In this document: positions 63,471 to 64,000 of the stretch, piece by piece | How positions within the stretch are numbered: the first letter of the stretch is position 1 | Layout: the number at the start of each line of letters is the position of its first letter | Source: Wenyingzhuangia sp. 2_MG-2023 | GTDB taxonomy: Bacteria; Bacteroidota; Bacteroidia; Flavobacteriales; Flavobacteriaceae | Assembly (NCBI RefSeq): GCF_030548295.1 | Contig: NZ_JAUOSB010000001.1 | Coordinates: 620,001 to 684,000, forward strand | Reading direction: 5' to 3' | Length of the DNA stretch: 64,000 nt | Notes under the pieces: generated by a model | What the model saw: only the letters and a program-made list of their open reading frames with translations | Databases searched by the model: none | What the model was told of the DNA's origin: nothing | Made by a program: the position numbers and the translations under genes

Positions 63471-64000
63471 ATGACAATAACTATAAACTTTAAAACCAGG
63501 TTGCTTACCTATAGCGTTGTTTTGATGACGGTATTTTCAGGTTTTGGACAAAAATTATGGGAAGACGATCAGAATTACTTTGGTACTTCAGGTTATATCA
63601 GAACAGGAATAGGGCAGAGTGAAGGAGGTGCTACTCAAGCGCATTTTCAAATGCCTGGTGCTTTGAACAAATTTAGCTTAGGAAACCAAGCAGATACTTA
63701 TGGAGAATTGGAGTTTGATTATACACGTTATATAAACAAAGAAAAAAATCAATCAATAGATGTGGTTTGGATGACTTCTTTTTACGAAGCCTTTGGAACT
63801 GAAAATGAAATGCAATTTGACAAAACAGCTCAACTCTATGTTCGCGGAAACAATTTGTTGGGAAACAAAGAGGTTTTATGGATTGGAAAACGTTATTATC
63901 ACAGGCAAGCCATTCACTTATTAGACAAACAATGGATGAATCCTGCACAAACAGGGTGGGGTTTGGGAATAGAAAATTTAATTACCAACAAGGGAGCTCA
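63471..64000 (+). CDS. lamB: Maltoporin (LamB) family carbohydrate porin, 5' part
   Basis: The gene runs off the right end with no stop; 176 full codons are visible. A signal peptide ends FSGFGQ (about residue 27). The mature part has LamB patterns: YFGTSGYIRTGIGQSEGG, FQMPGALNKFSLGNQADTYGELEF, VLWIGKRYYHRQAIHLLDKQW and GWGLGIENL. LamB is a trimeric 18-strand channel for maltodextrins. Two LacI-like dyads precede it. Confidence 0.88.
   Translation, partial: MTITINFKTRLLTYSVVLMTVFSGFGQKLWEDDQNYFGTSGYIRTGIGQSEGGATQAHFQMPGALNKFSLGNQADTYGELEFDYTRYINKEKNQSIDVVWMTSFYEAFGTENEMQFDKTAQLYVRGNNLLGNKEVLWIGKRYYHRQAIHLLDKQWMNPAQTGWGLGIENLITNKGA

Overview
The window is a low-GC, densely coded stretch of a Bacteroidota chromosome, almost certainly from a (probably marine) member of the Flavobacteriaceae. 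The reasons are a SusD-type outer-membrane lipoprotein, type IX secretion and gliding genes (sprA, gldH, a sprE/PorW-like gene), a secreted protein with a type IX-like sorting tail, many short Bacteroidota lipoprotein signals, an ATP synthase operon with no beta or epsilon gene, and repeated Bacteroidota promoter -7 boxes (TAnnTTTG). No phage, insertion sequence, CRISPR array or rRNA was seen. One tRNA (Cys) is present.

Layout. 1-2.2 kb: the tail of a SusD gene, then a secreted fusion of a PI-PLC/GDPD-like domain and alkaline phosphatase. 2.2-4.9 kb: minus-strand genes for a DsbA/FrnE oxidoreductase, a haloacid dehalogenase interrupted by a frameshift, an AhpD-like protein and a TetR regulator; two near-identical palindromes flank the regulator. 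5.1-16.5 kb: maeB, ruvA, sprA, gcvH, a VanZ-like gene and tonB. 16.6-28 kb: a T9SS cargo-like protein; the tRNA-modification set trhO, U32 peptidase (TrhP-like) and ferredoxin; ricT, gldH, PBP1A, exonuclease III, an OmpA lipoprotein and a LysM lytic transglycosylase. 28-36 kb: a DUF4837 lipoprotein, an orphan ABC ATPase, a beta-barrel protein, an SDR/AraC pair, thioredoxin and glnS. 36.2-40.9 kb: a molybdenum hydroxylase with its two maturation genes, then folB and tRNA-Cys. 41-49 kb: an MBL hydrolase, two peptidases, a nitronate monooxygenase-like enzyme, the sprE-like gene and a bactofilin. 49.3-55.1 kb: atpZ, DUF6168, atpB, E, F, H, A, G. 55.4-63.2 kb: a 7TM-LuxR regulator, gdhA, an HTTM protein, pheS and a DUF4153 protein. 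63.47 kb to the end: the start of a LamB-type maltoporin behind LacI-like dyads.

Most genes are housekeeping or envelope genes. Energy (ATP synthase, malic enzyme, GDH), envelope building (PBP1A, MltD, OmpA) and protein export (SprA, SprE, GldH) dominate. The parts most worth a second look are the regulatory and recoding signals: a canonical -1 slippery heptamer directly before a stop codon in the dehalogenase, paired TetR operators, two-turn-spaced direct repeats in front of the AraC-linked SDR gene, strong hairpins after atpE and atpA, and operator-like dyads over the maltoporin promoter. I found no single locus that clearly encodes an undescribed system. The best candidates for new biology are the trhO-U32-ferredoxin cluster and the PI-PLC/phosphatase fusion next to SusD. 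All family calls are by recognition of motifs in the translated sequence; no database search was run.
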